From positions 2,973,241 through 3,037,240 of the forward strand of contig NZ_JAUSQZ010000001.1 of NCBI RefSeq assembly GCF_030811555.1: 64,000 nt of DNA. The letters are read 5' to 3'. The notes under the pieces are model-generated. The model did not search any database. It saw nothing but the letters and a program-made list of their open reading frames with translations, and was not told the origin of the DNA. Positions 1 to 9,067 of this stretch are shown here, piece after piece. Numbering within the stretch: position 1 is the stretch's first letter; the number at the start of each line of letters is the position of its first letter. Source of the DNA: Kineosporia succinea (lineage in GTDB: Bacteria; Actinomycetota; Actinomycetes; Actinomycetales; Kineosporiaceae). The translations under genes were made by a program, and so were the position numbers.

Positions 1-1262
1 CCCGCGGCATCGAGCCGCTGCTGGTCGACGACAACCCGCCGGCCGGCGGGGTCGAGGGCCGCAAGGTCCTGGCCACGGCCGAGGGCGGTTTCGACGCGCT
101 CTCGGTCTGCGAGATCGTGATCAAGTCACCGGGTATCAGCCGCTACGCCGACCAGGTCACCGCCCTCGAAGACCAGGGCGTGCGGGTCGTCGGCGGGCTG
201 GGCCTGTGGGTGGAGGGCGCCGACCCTGACAAGGTCGTGCTGATCACCGGCACCAAGGGCAAGAGCACCACGGCCGCGATCACCGGGCACCTGCTCAAGG
301 GCCTGGGCTACCGCACGCTGGTCGGCGGCAACATCGGCGTCCCGCCCTTCGACCCGGCGCTCGACCCGGCCGTCGGCGGTCCGGCGCAGGACTTCTGGGT
401 GATCGAGGTGTCGAGCTACCAGGCCACCGACATCCTCAGTGCGCCGCACGTGGTCGGCGTGACCTCGCTCAACCCCGACCACCTGCCCTGGCACCGCAAC
501 GAGCTGGAGACGTACTACCGCGACAAGCTCAGCCTGGCCGGGCGGCCGGGGGCGCGGTGGACCGTGGCGAACGGCGACAGTGCCGAGATCCGTGACCGCG
601 CCGCTCTTCTGGGACCCCGGATCGAGTGGGTCACCGCGGTGCAGGGCGAAGAGAAATGGATCGACGAGCTCGGCCTGCTCGGCGTGCACAACCGTCGCAA
701 CGCCGCGATCGCCCGCACCATGCTGCAGAAGCTGGGCGTGAAGCAGGCCGACGACGAAGACGAGCTGGCCCGTGCCGCAGCGGGTTTCGCCGGTCTGGAG
801 AGCCGTCTGCAGCAGGTCGGCATGATCGACCAGGTGAGTTTCGTCGACGACGGGCTGTCCACCAACGTGCTGCCGACGCTGGCCGCGGTCGAGGCCTTCG
901 AGGGGCGCCGGGTGGCGCTCATCGTCGGTGGCCAGGACCGGGGCATCGACTACCGGCCGCTGGCCGAGGGGCTGCGTGAGCGTGAGTCCGAGGTGCTGGT
1001 GCTGACCACGCCCGACAACGGCCCGCGCATCGCGTCCGAGCTGAACCAGACCGGATGCGGTCCGCACGCCACGGTGAAGGAGACCGCCGACCTCGACGAG
1101 GCGGTGGAGGAGGGTTACGCCTGGGCCCGGCCCAACGGCGTGGTGCTGCTGTCGCCCGCCGCGCCCAGTTTCGGCCGGTTCCGCGACTACCGGCACCGCG
1201 GTGAGGCTTTCGTCGAGGCGATGAACCGGATCTCGCGCCGGGGGCCCGGCTCACCCGGTTAG
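1..1262 (+). CDS. murD: MurD-type glutamate ligase, 5' end cut by window (possible MurD2)
   Basis: Cytoplasmic Mur ligase that adds glutamate to UDP-MurNAc-L-Ala during peptidoglycan precursor synthesis. The frame is open from the window edge (codons in phase from base 3), so part of the N-terminal Rossmann domain is missing. Visible in order: ATP loop GTKGKSTT, EVSSYQ, NPDHLPWH, then C-terminal VGGQDRGIDY and LSPAAPSFGRFRDYRHRG. Canonical MurD usually shows GTNGK and DSKATN; here they are GTKGKS and DDGLSTN, so the lysine of the second motif is absent. I associate this pattern with the MurD2 subgroup, which adds L-Glu and works with the epimerase MurL, but that is inference. The ligase family is certain, the glutamate stereochemistry is not. 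Confidence 0.85.
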   Translation, partial: RGIEPLLVDDNPPAGGVEGRKVLATAEGGFDALSVCEIVIKSPGISRYADQVTALEDQGVRVVGGLGLWVEGADPDKVVLITGTKGKSTTAAITGHLLKGLGYRTLVGGNIGVPPFDPALDPAVGGPAQDFWVIEVSSYQATDILSAPHVVGVTSLNPDHLPWHRNELETYYRDKLSLAGRPGARWTVANGDSAEIRDRAALLGPRIEWVTAVQGEEKWIDELGLLGVHNRRNAAIARTMLQKLGVKQADDEDELARAAAGFAGLESRLQQVGMIDQVSFVDDGLSTNVLPTLAAVEAFEGRRVALIVGGQDRGIDYRPLAEGLRERESEVLVLTTPDNGPRIASELNQTGCGPHATVKETADLDEAVEEGYAWARPNGVVLLSPAAPSFGRFRDYRHRGEAFVEAMNRISRRGPGSPG

Positions 1263-1343
1263 GGGATCGGCCGTGCCCGCCCCGGCGTCGAGGCACCTGA
1301 CAGGGCGTTCAGGCCCGTCCGGAACGCCGGGGAGGACACGGAC

Positions 1344-2285
1344 ATGTCGTCAGGAAAGTTCCGTCTGGTCACACGAAGCGACTTCGACGGTCTCGTCTGC
1401 GCGGTGCTGCTGCGCGCACTCGACATGATCGACGAGATCACCTTCGTGCACCCGAAAGACGTGCAGGACGGGCTGGTCGAGGTCACCGATCAGGACATCC
1501 TGACCAACCTGCCCTACGCCGCGCAGGCGCACCTGGTGTTCGACCACCACCACAGCGAGACGCTGCGGGTGGGCGGCACCCCGAAGAACCACGTGATCGT
1601 CGAGGAGGCGCCGTCCGCGGCCCGCGTGGTGTTCGACCACTACGGCGGCGCGAAGGCGTTCCCGATGGTCTCGGACGAGCTGATGCGGGCCGTCGACCAG
1701 GCCGACTCGGCCGACTACGCCCTCGGCGACATCCTCGAGCCGCAGGGCTGGGCGCTGCTGAACTTCCTCATGGACAGCCGCACCGGCCTGGGGCGCTTCC
1801 GTGACTTCCGGATCTCCAACTACCAGTTGATGATGCAGCTCATCGACAGCGTGCTGAACGAGGCCTCGGTCGCCGACATCCTGACCGAGCCCGACGTGGC
1901 CGAGCGGGTGACGTTGTTCCAGGAGCAGTCCGAGCTGTTCGTGGCCCAGTTGCAGCGGGTTTCGACCGTCCGGGGTGATCTGGTGGTGGTCGACCTGCGT
2001 GACGAGGAGATCATCCACGCCGGCAACCGTTTCATGATCTACGCGCTGTTCCCGCAGTGCCGGGTCTCGGTGCACGTGATCATGGGCAAGCAGGGCCGCA
2101 ACACCGTTCTGGCGGTGGGAAAGTCGATCCTCGACCGCACCTCGCCCGTCGACATCGGCCAGCTGATGCTGCGTTACGGCGGCGGTGGGCACCACGCCGC
2201 GGGCACCTGTCAGGTGCCGCACGAGGACACCGAGCGGGTGCTGGCCGAGATCACGGCCGCGGTGAACGAGCCGGCCCACGTCTGA
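1344..2285 (+). CDS. DHH/DHHA1 phosphoesterase (exopolyphosphatase-like)
   Basis: 313-residue cytoplasmic phosphoesterase of the DHH superfamily. The N-terminal domain has SDFDGLVCAVLL (first metal-binding motif), and VFDHHHSE is the DHH motif. The C-terminal DHHA1 domain ends in YGGGGHHAAGTC, the substrate-binding glycine/histidine motif. Relatives include NrnA-type nanoRNases, pAp phosphatases, cyclic-dinucleotide phosphodiesterases and GdpP/PpX-like exopolyphosphatases, and sequence alone does not choose among them. ATG at 1344 follows a GGGGAGG ribosome site at about 1329-1335. It lies 81 nt after the Mur ligase and ends at a strong hairpin shared with the convergent hydrolase. Confidence 0.85.
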   Translation: MSSGKFRLVTRSDFDGLVCAVLLRALDMIDEITFVHPKDVQDGLVEVTDQDILTNLPYAAQAHLVFDHHHSETLRVGGTPKNHVIVEEAPSAARVVFDHYGGAKAFPMVSDELMRAVDQADSADYALGDILEPQGWALLNFLMDSRTGLGRFRDFRISNYQLMMQLIDSVLNEASVADILTEPDVAERVTLFQEQSELFVAQLQRVSTVRGDLVVVDLRDEEIIHAGNRFMIYALFPQCRVSVHVIMGKQGRNTVLAVGKSILDRTSPVDIGQLMLRYGGGGHHAAGTCQVPHEDTERVLAEITAAVNEPAHV

Positions 2286-2295
2286 GAAGCCGATC

Positions 2296-2339
2296 GAGGA
2301 CGCGGTGAGCACCCCCGCGGGGGTGCTCACCGCGTCCTC
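2296..2339. terminator. Bidirectional terminator hairpin
   Basis: Perfect 21-bp inverted repeat with arms 2296-2316 and 2319-2339 and a two-base centre. It sits between the convergent DHH and hydrolase genes, and its right arm overlaps the hydrolase stop codon. No U-tract follows on either strand, as is common in high-GC actinobacteria. Confidence 0.8.
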
Positions 2340-3249
2340 ACGCCGGTTGGATCCACTCCAGAATGCGCTGCGACGTCCAGAGCGGCGCCTCGAGCATCGG
2401 CACGTGCCCGACACCGGTGGCCGGGTGGAAGGTCCAGTTCGGGTTGGCCGCGGCGGCGACCCGGGCCACCCGGAACGGCACCAGGCGGTCTTTCGTGCCG
2501 TGCAGCAGCAGCACCGGGGTCTGGATCGAGTGCAGCAGCCGGGCGTAGCGGCGCCGGCGGGCGACGGTGAACACGATCGAGCTGGCGGCCGCCTTGTAGT
2601 CGCGGGCGGTCTCCTCGACGAAGCCCCGGCGCGCGGCCAGGGCGAGGTGCACGTCGACCACCTCGTCGGTGACCTTCTCGGGGTCGTCGCAGCACAGGGT
2701 GATCATCGTCATCGCCTGCCGGTTGCGCGGGACCGGGCCGCGGCGGCGGGCCAGGGCCATGCGGACGCGCAGGGGGAGCATCCCCTCCAGGCCGGTGGCG
2801 ACGAGCATGTGGTCGGGCAGCGCCGCGGTGAGGGGCAGCACCGGGTCGACGAGGGCCAGGTGACGCACGGCCTCCGGGTGCTCGGCGGCGACCAGCGAGC
2901 TGATCATGCCGCCCATCGAGTTGCCGACCAGGATCACCGGGTCGAGCGACAGCTGCCGCACGAAACGGTGCAGCAGATCGGCGTTCGCGCTGACGCTGGC
3001 CGGCCGGGGGCCCGCGGTGGTCAGGCCGAACCCGGCCAGGTCGACGGCGACGACGCGCAGCCGGTGGGTGAGCAGGGGGGCCAGCGCGGCCCAGTTCGCG
3101 TGCGAACCGCCGAGACCGTGCACGAGCACGGCCAGCGGGGCCCCGTCGGGTCCGCCATGATCGACGTAGTGCACCGGGCCGTCGGGCAGATCGAGCCATT
3201 TCGACTCCCCGGCGGGCCGGGTGCCTGGGCGCAGGGAGGTCTGGGTCAT
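2338..3249 (-). CDS. alpha/beta hydrolase
   Basis: 303-residue alpha/beta hydrolase fold protein with no signal peptide. Seen: oxyanion strand LVHGLGGSHANW, nucleophile elbow GNSMGG (Ser at about residue 111) and a C-terminal catalytic His in GVGHVPMLE. The acid is probably the Asp in LLHGTKDRLVP. This is the usual triad layout of esterases, epoxide hydrolases and C-C hydrolases; the substrate cannot be predicted. Monocistronic: divergent from the M3 peptidase with a 73-nt intergenic region and convergent with the DHH gene. Confidence 0.85.
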   Translation of the reverse strand: MTQTSLRPGTRPAGESKWLDLPDGPVHYVDHGGPDGAPLAVLVHGLGGSHANWAALAPLLTHRLRVVAVDLAGFGLTTAGPRPASVSANADLLHRFVRQLSLDPVILVGNSMGGMISSLVAAEHPEAVRHLALVDPVLPLTAALPDHMLVATGLEGMLPLRVRMALARRRGPVPRNRQAMTMITLCCDDPEKVTDEVVDVHLALAARRGFVEETARDYKAAASSIVFTVARRRRYARLLHSIQTPVLLLHGTKDRLVPFRVARVAAAANPNWTFHPATGVGHVPMLEAPLWTSQRILEWIQPA

Positions 3250-3322
3250 CAGATGTTTGTACCTCCGGCCCCACTGCTGAGCAAGCTTGTGTTCTCCAGG
3301 ATTTTCAAGAGAGGCAACGTTC

Positions 3323-5395
3323 GTGACACCGATGAGTTCCCTCGATCCGGCGAATCCGTTCGCGCAGGCCAGTGATCTTCCCTACGGTCTGCCACCGTTC
3401 CGGCGCATCCGTGAGGAGCACTACCTTCCCGCGTTCCGTGTCGGCATGGCCGAGCAGCTTCGTGAGGTGCGGGCGATCGTCGACGACGCGACGCCGGTCA
3501 CACCGGCCTCGGTGCTCGATCCGCTGGAGGCCTCGGGAGCGCTGCTGAGCCGGGTGTCCCGGGTCTTCGTCAACCTGGTGAGCTCCTCGATCACCGACGG
3601 CCTGCGCGAGATCGAGGCCGAGGTGAACCCGCTGCTGGCCGCCCACCGCGACCGGATCGTCATGGACGCCGGGCTGTTCGCGAAGATCAGCGAGCTGTAC
3701 GCCCGGCGCGACGAGATCGCCGACGAGGAGACCCGGCGCCTGCTCATGCGCCACCACGACGACATGGTGCGGGCCGGTGCCGCTCTCTCGCCCGGCGACC
3801 AGGAGCGGCTGCGGGCCGTCAACCAGGACCTGGCGCAGCTGGCGGCGACCTTCCGCGAAGACCTGCGGTCCGACACCAACGACCTGGCCGTGCACCTCGA
3901 CGACGTGTCCCGGCTCGAGGGTCTGCCGGCCGACGCGATCGCCGCCGCCAGGGCCGCGGCCCAGGGCCGGGGGCTGCGCGGTTACCTGCTCACGCTGATC
4001 CTGCCCACCGGCCAGCCCGCCCTGGCCGCGCTGAAAGACCGCCAGGTGCGCCAGGGGCTGCACCTGGCCTCGGTCTCGCGCGGCCGCCGGGACAACGCCT
4101 ACGACACCCGGGCCACGCTGACCCGGCTGGTGACCCTGCGGGCGCAGCGGGCGGAGCTGCTCGGCTTCGAGAACCACGCCGCCTACGTGGTCGCCGACCA
4201 GACCGCGAAGACCGTCGACCAGGTCATGCAGCTGCTCACCGGCCTGGTCGGGCCGGCCGTGGAGAACGCCCGGCAGGAGCAGGAGGAGCTGACGCGGCGC
4301 CTGCACGCCGACGGCGTCGAGGGCGACCTGCAGCCCTGGGACTGGGCGTACTACTCGGAACTGGTCGCGCAGGAACGGTTCTCCCGCGACGCGAGCGTGC
4401 TGCGGCCCTACTTCGAGCTGAACTCGGTGCTGCGGGAGGGCGTGTTCGCGGCCGCCGGCGGCCTCTACGGCCTGCACTTCGTCAAGCGCGACGACCTGCA
4501 CGCCTACGCCGACGACGTGGACGTGTACGAGGTGTTCGACGAGGCCGGCGCCGGGGTCGGGCTGGTGCTCACCGACTGGTACACCCGCGACTCCAAGCGC
4601 GGTGGGGCCTGGATGAACGCGTTCGCCGACCAGTCGCACCTGCTCTCGCAGGCCCCGGTGACCGTCATCAACCTCAACCTGGGGCGACCGCCGCAGGGGT
4701 CGCCGACGCTGCTGACGCTCGACGAGGTGCGCACCACGTTCCACGAGTTCGGGCACGTGCTGCACGGGCTGCTCTCGGACGTGCGCTACCCGACGCTCTC
4801 GGGCACCGAGGTGCCGCGTGACTGCGTGGAGTTCCCCTCGCAGGTCAACGAGATGTGGGCCTGGCAGCCGGAACTGCTGCGCCGCTACGCCCGGCACCAC
4901 GAGACCGGCGAGGCGCTGCCGGCCGACACGCTCGACGCGGTGCTGTCCGCCCAGTCGCACGGGCAGGGGCAGCAGACGGTCGAGATGCTCGCCGCCTGCC
5001 TGCTCGACCAGGCCTGGCACCAGCGCCCGGCCTCCGCCCCGCAGATCACGCCGGAGCAGGTGGACGCGTTCGAGCAGCAGGTGCTGGCCGGTCACGGGCT
5101 GGACCTGCCCACCGTGCCGCCCCGCTACGGCACCACCTACTTCGAGCACATCTTCGGCAGCGACTACAGCGCCGGCTACTACTCCTACCTCTGGAGCGAG
5201 GTGCTCGACGCCGACACGGTGGAGTGGTTCCTCGCGGGCGGTGGTCTCGACCGCGCTCTGGGCCGCCGGTTCCGTGATCACGTGCTCTCCCGGGGTGGTG
5301 CGGTGGATCCGATGGCCGCCGTGGAGAAGGTGCTCGGCCGCCCGCCCCGGCTGGAGCCCCTGCTGGAGCGGCGCGGCCTGCTGCCGGTGGGTTAG
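3323..5395 (+). CDS. M3 family metallopeptidase (Dcp/oligopeptidase A-like)
   Basis: Cytoplasmic zinc oligopeptidase of family M3, about 690 residues, the family's usual length. The active-site helix TFHEFGHVLHG (HExxH, near residue 472) supplies two zinc ligands and the catalytic Glu; the third ligand is the Glu in FPSQVNEMW downstream. It would cut short peptides, either as a dipeptidyl carboxypeptidase (Dcp) or as oligopeptidase A. I chose GTG 3323 because GAGAGG lies 8 nt upstream; a TTG at 3287 and ATG at 3332 are alternatives. The stop overlaps the convergent NUDIX stop by 3 nt (5392-5395). Confidence 0.88.
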   Translation: MTPMSSLDPANPFAQASDLPYGLPPFRRIREEHYLPAFRVGMAEQLREVRAIVDDATPVTPASVLDPLEASGALLSRVSRVFVNLVSSSITDGLREIEAEVNPLLAAHRDRIVMDAGLFAKISELYARRDEIADEETRRLLMRHHDDMVRAGAALSPGDQERLRAVNQDLAQLAATFREDLRSDTNDLAVHLDDVSRLEGLPADAIAAARAAAQGRGLRGYLLTLILPTGQPALAALKDRQVRQGLHLASVSRGRRDNAYDTRATLTRLVTLRAQRAELLGFENHAAYVVADQTAKTVDQVMQLLTGLVGPAVENARQEQEELTRRLHADGVEGDLQPWDWAYYSELVAQERFSRDASVLRPYFELNSVLREGVFAAAGGLYGLHFVKRDDLHAYADDVDVYEVFDEAGAGVGLVLTDWYTRDSKRGGAWMNAFADQSHLLSQAPVTVINLNLGRPPQGSPTLLTLDEVRTTFHEFGHVLHGLLSDVRYPTLSGTEVPRDCVEFPSQVNEMWAWQPELLRRYARHHETGEALPADTLDAVLSAQSHGQGQQTVEMLAACLLDQAWHQRPASAPQITPEQVDAFEQQVLAGHGLDLPTVPPRYGTTYFEHIFGSDYSAGYYSYLWSEVLDADTVEWFLAGGGLDRALGRRFRDHVLSRGGAVDPMAAVEKVLGRPPRLEPLLERRGLLPVG

Positions 5396-5847
5396 AGCAG
5401 GTCGGCCAGACCGGCCGGGTAGACCGTCTCGGTGGTGGCGCGCAGTTCGTCGGCGGTCCACCACCGGGCGTCGGTCATCGTGTCCTTCTCGATCTCGGTC
5501 CAGCCGCTGCGGTCGAGGTCGGTGCCGGTCACGCTCTCGCCCAGAACGGCGCGGAAGAACACCTCGTGCTGCTCGTACGGGCGGTTCATGAACACGAATT
5601 CGATGCGGCGCTCGAGCACCACCGCGCCGAGGTCCCCGGTGACCACGAAGCCGGTCTCCTCGAACAGTTCCCGGGCCGCGGTCTGCGCGAGGGTCTCCCC
5701 GGCGTCGGCCCCGCCGCCGGGGGTGACCCACCAGCGCCCCTTCTCCGGTGCGCCCGGGTCGTTGCCCTCGAAGAGCAGCACCCGCCCGTCCGGATCGGTC
5801 AGGATGACGCGCGCGGCCCGCCGTACCTGGACGTCTTTCGTGATCAT
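5392..5847 (-). CDS. NUDIX hydrolase
   Basis: 151-residue NUDIX pyrophosphohydrolase. The NUDIX box is intact at about residues 46-68: GGADAGETLAQ followed by RELFEETGF, giving the Mg-binding REXXEE core. Such proteins hydrolyse nucleoside diphosphates linked to another moiety; the GGG and the early aromatic residues do not identify the substrate. It lies 69 nt downstream of ohr on the same strand and could be cotranscribed. Its 3' end overlaps the M3 peptidase gene. Confidence 0.85.
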   Translation of the reverse strand: MITKDVQVRRAARVILTDPDGRVLLFEGNDPGAPEKGRWWVTPGGGADAGETLAQTAARELFEETGFVVTGDLGAVVLERRIEFVFMNRPYEQHEVFFRAVLGESVTGTDLDRSGWTEIEKDTMTDARWWTADELRATTETVYPAGLADLL

Positions 5848-5916
5848 GCACTTCTCCCCGACACGTGCTCAAGAACTTCGGCCGTGATCATGCCCGGTCC
5901 GCCCCGACCGGCGCGA

Positions 5917-6351
5917 TCAGTCCGGATCCCCGCCCACGAGCAGCACTTCCTGGCTGATGTTGCCGCGTGTGGCCCGCGAGTACGGGCACATCTGGTGGGC
6001 CTGCTCGAGCAGCCGCTGCGCGGTCTCGGCGTCGACCCCGCCGATCTGCGCCTCGATGCGGGCGGCCAGGTCGAGCCCGCTCTCCCGGCTGCCGAGCAGG
6101 CTGATCGTCACGGACACGGCCGAGTCGCTGATGTCGACCTTCTGCTGTCGTGCCGCCCCCTTGAGGGCACTGTGGAAGCAGGCCGCGTAACCGGTGGCGA
6201 AGAGCTGCTCCGGGTTGGTGCCCGGGCCGTCGTCGCCGCCCAGGCCGGCGGGCATCGAGAGCGACACGTCGACGCGTCCGTCGGTGGAGGCGGCCCGGCC
6301 CTCCCGGCCGCCCCACGCCGTCGACGTCGCGCTGTAAAGAGCTTCAGGCAT
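5917..6351 (-). CDS. ohr: Organic hydroperoxide resistance protein (Ohr/OsmC family)
   Basis: 144-residue thiol peroxidase that reduces organic hydroperoxides in the cytoplasm. The start ATG at 6351 is preceded by GAAGGA and gives the usual Ohr N-terminus MPEALYSATSTAWGG; the frame stays open upstream to 6438, giving an unlikely 29-residue extension. The two redox cysteines are present in GYAACFHSAL and in CPYSRATRGN, the Ohr arrangement. Ohr genes are often controlled by a MarR-type OhrR; none is adjacent here. The next gene on the other side is a divergent LuxR regulator. Confidence 0.88.
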   Translation of the reverse strand: MPEALYSATSTAWGGREGRAASTDGRVDVSLSMPAGLGGDDGPGTNPEQLFATGYAACFHSALKGAARQQKVDISDSAVSVTISLLGSRESGLDLAARIEAQIGGVDAETAQRLLEQAHQMCPYSRATRGNISQEVLLVGGDPD

Positions 6352-6469
6352 CAGATCTTCCTTCGCCTCGGGCGTGATCATGGTCGAGAGCATCCTTTCG
6401 GTAGTTCGGGAATGCGGCACGTCCTGAAGTTCAGTCACTCTTTGTCATCATCCTGCTACGTTTTGTGGG

Positions 6470-8941
6470 GTGGGGGTGGACGTGCCGAGAGTGTGGCGCC
6501 ACGACGACGGCGCAGTGCCGGACGACCGGGCCGATGGCTGGTGGTTCCGTGACGCTGTGCTGCGCCTGCCTGAGGTCCGGCCCGAGCGAGACGTGCTGGT
6601 GGTGGCCGCTCCTCCCGGCTCCGGTCGCGCGCGCCTGGTGCGGCAGTGGCTGCGGCGCTCCGGCGCTGCCTGGAGCTGGATCTCACCGGCTCCCGGTGAC
6701 TCGCTCGCCGAGACGGGGCGCCCGCACGACGCGTTCGTCGTGATCGAGAACGCCCAGGTGCTGACGCCCGGCCAGCTGGCCGGCGTGATCGAGGCCGTTC
6801 CCGGGGCCGGGCGTCGCCTGGTGCTCCTGGGGCGTGGCGAGGTGCTGCCCCCGGCGCTCGCGGTGCGCCTGGCCGGCCGGCTCGCCGAGGTGCGGGGCGC
6901 CGACCTGTGGTGGCCCGCCGAGCGGGTGCCCGAGCAGGTGGCCGCCCTGACCGGCCTGATGGTGAACGCGTCGGTCGCCCACCGCCTCCACCTCGCCACC
7001 GGTGGGTGGCCCGCGGGGGTGCTGGCGCTGGCCCGCACCGCCGCCCCGCTGTCGGCCGAGGGGCACGTGCTCGCCCATCTGACCGCGGATCTCCTGCTCG
7101 GCGACCTTCCCGACGAGCTCGGCGATTTCGTGCTGCGCACCAGCCTGCTCCCCGGCGCCGACCTCGACCCCGAGCTCTGCGCCGCCCTGGCTCCCGGCGC
7201 CAGTCCGGCCCCACTGCTCGACGAGGCCCGCCGGTGGGGCCTGACCTCCGACGTCTGGCCGCAGACCGCGCCGGACGTCGTGGCCCGGCAGGTCTACCAC
7301 CCCCTGGTCACGGCGGCGGCCCGGCACCGGCTGTCCCGGCGAGGGGCCGGTGACGCCGAGAACCTGCTCCGCGCCGGTGAGACCGTCGCCGCCCTCGGCC
7401 GGGGCCCGCTCGCCGCCGACCTCCTGCTGGCGGCCGGAGCCGCACCGAAGGTGCTCGAGCAGCTGAGACAGGCTGCGCCCCGGGGGTTCCGGGGCTGGGA
7501 GCCGGCCCACCTGCATCGCGTCGTCACCGCCCTGCCGGAGCCGTCGTGGTCGGGCGACCCGGAGCACCGCGCCCTGATCGCCTTCGCCGCGGCCATCGCC
7601 GGTGACCACCTCCTCGCCGCCGAGACGCTGGCGGTCTCCCCGGGCGTCAGCTGGTGGCCGGCCGTGAACGCGCTCATCGCCGGACTCGCCGGACGTTCGG
7701 AAAATGCCTACGGCGCAGTCCTTCCCGGCTTCTTCGGCCTGCCTGACAACGATGCCGCCCTGAACGTGCTCGCCGCCCAGGCCGCCGGATTCGCGGGCGA
7801 CCAGGGCTCGGTCGCCCGGCGCCTGGCCGCCGCCCGCGAGACCCCGGGCCGGCCGCGCTACCTGCTGCTCACCGAAATCGGGGTGGAGGCCCTGGTCTCG
7901 GCCTGGGCCGGGGAGCTCTCCAGCGCCCAGCGCCTGGCCGACCGCGCGCACCGCCTCGCCGCCGAGGCCGGGCTGACCGGCCACCCGATGCTCGCGACCG
8001 CGGCGCTGGCCGAGGCCGAGGTGCTGCGCTCGCGCGGCGACGCCCCCGCGGCACTGCGGCTCATGACCGACGACGCAACCGATTTCGTGGTCGGCCCGGC
8101 CGGGGGAGCGGCCCCCGGCCAGGCCCGGCGGGTGCTGCGGGCCCGGCTCCGGCTCGACCTGGGCGACGTGCCCGCCGCCCGCGCCGAACTGGAACGACTG
8201 CGGGCCGAGGGGGACGAGCACCTGCCGCCCGCCCTTGCCGTGCGCCTCGCCCTGGCCCGGGCCCGGCTGGCCGAGCTCGACGGCGACCTGGCCGCGGCCC
8301 AGGCCGGGCTCGAGGCCGTGCCGCTGGTCCCGTCCGTGGCCTCGGCCCTGCTCTTCATCGCCCTGCAGCGCCAGGACCAGTCCGGCACCACCGCCCTGAT
8401 GGCCCGCTGGCCGGCCGACGCCGGCCCCGAAGACCGGCTGCGCCGGATGCTGGCCGAGGCCGCCCAGGCGCTCGCCGGCGGACGCCGCGCGCAGGCGTCC
8501 GACCTGGTCAACGAGGCCCTGGTGGCGGCCGAGCCAGACGGTCACCTGCGGGTCTTCCTCGACCTGCCGGGCTCGCTGCGCACCCTGGTCTCGACCACCC
8601 TGCGCCGCTCGCCCGACGCCTCGCACTGGCGCCGCTCACTCGCCGCGCACCTCGACGACGCCGGGGCCGGTGACGAGACGGTGGCCGTGACCCGGCGCGA
8701 GCTGGTGGTGCTCGAGCAGCTCACCACCGACCTGACCCACGCCCAGATCGCCGCGGGCCTGTTCGTCTCCGAGAACACGCTCAAGTCGCACTGCCGCAAC
8801 CTCTACCGCAAGCTCGGCGTGCACAGCCGGGAGGAGGCCGTGCGCATCGCACGCGTCCGGGGGTGGCTGGGGGCGTCATCCCGGGGTGAGAAGGTGCTCG
8901 ACGTCAATATCACCCAGACGCCTGAGGTCATCGAACTGTGA
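6470..8941 (+). CDS. Large LuxR-family regulator with degenerate STAND ATPase domain
   Basis: 823-residue transcription regulator with MalT/LAL-like architecture: an N-terminal nucleotide-binding region, a long Ala/Leu-rich helical TPR-like middle, and a C-terminal LuxR helix-turn-helix (about residues 745-805, LTHAQIAAGLFVSENTLKSH). The expected Walker A reads APPGSGRARL, so the usual GKT/S lysine is replaced by Arg, and Walker B resembles AFVVIEN. ATP binding is therefore doubtful. GTG at 6470 is the first credible start, but no clear ribosome site is visible. It is followed by the response regulator at 9068, suggesting a signalling cluster. Targets unknown. Confidence 0.82.
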   Translation: MGVDVPRVWRHDDGAVPDDRADGWWFRDAVLRLPEVRPERDVLVVAAPPGSGRARLVRQWLRRSGAAWSWISPAPGDSLAETGRPHDAFVVIENAQVLTPGQLAGVIEAVPGAGRRLVLLGRGEVLPPALAVRLAGRLAEVRGADLWWPAERVPEQVAALTGLMVNASVAHRLHLATGGWPAGVLALARTAAPLSAEGHVLAHLTADLLLGDLPDELGDFVLRTSLLPGADLDPELCAALAPGASPAPLLDEARRWGLTSDVWPQTAPDVVARQVYHPLVTAAARHRLSRRGAGDAENLLRAGETVAALGRGPLAADLLLAAGAAPKVLEQLRQAAPRGFRGWEPAHLHRVVTALPEPSWSGDPEHRALIAFAAAIAGDHLLAAETLAVSPGVSWWPAVNALIAGLAGRSENAYGAVLPGFFGLPDNDAALNVLAAQAAGFAGDQGSVARRLAAARETPGRPRYLLLTEIGVEALVSAWAGELSSAQRLADRAHRLAAEAGLTGHPMLATAALAEAEVLRSRGDAPAALRLMTDDATDFVVGPAGGAAPGQARRVLRARLRLDLGDVPAARAELERLRAEGDEHLPPALAVRLALARARLAELDGDLAAAQAGLEAVPLVPSVASALLFIALQRQDQSGTTALMARWPADAGPEDRLRRMLAEAAQALAGGRRAQASDLVNEALVAAEPDGHLRVFLDLPGSLRTLVSTTLRRSPDASHWRRSLAAHLDDAGAGDETVAVTRRELVVLEQLTTDLTHAQIAAGLFVSENTLKSHCRNLYRKLGVHSREEAVRIARVRGWLGASSRGEKVLDVNITQTPEVIEL

Positions 8942-9067
8942 TCATCTGGGAGCATTCTCGCCGGACAGTGCCGGTGGGGGAATCGGTCGCGGGCCGGCCG
9001 GGCGGCTTGAGGGGGCGGTCAGAGTGATGAAAATGTGTGTGAGCAGACGCTTATCGGCGAGGGAGCG

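Noticed and set aside
3305..5872. 855-residue minus-strand open frame opposite the M3 peptidase and NUDIX genes
   Set aside because: His/Gly/Arg/Val-rich composition with no domain; it mirrors the codon bias of the real genes on the other strand and frame.
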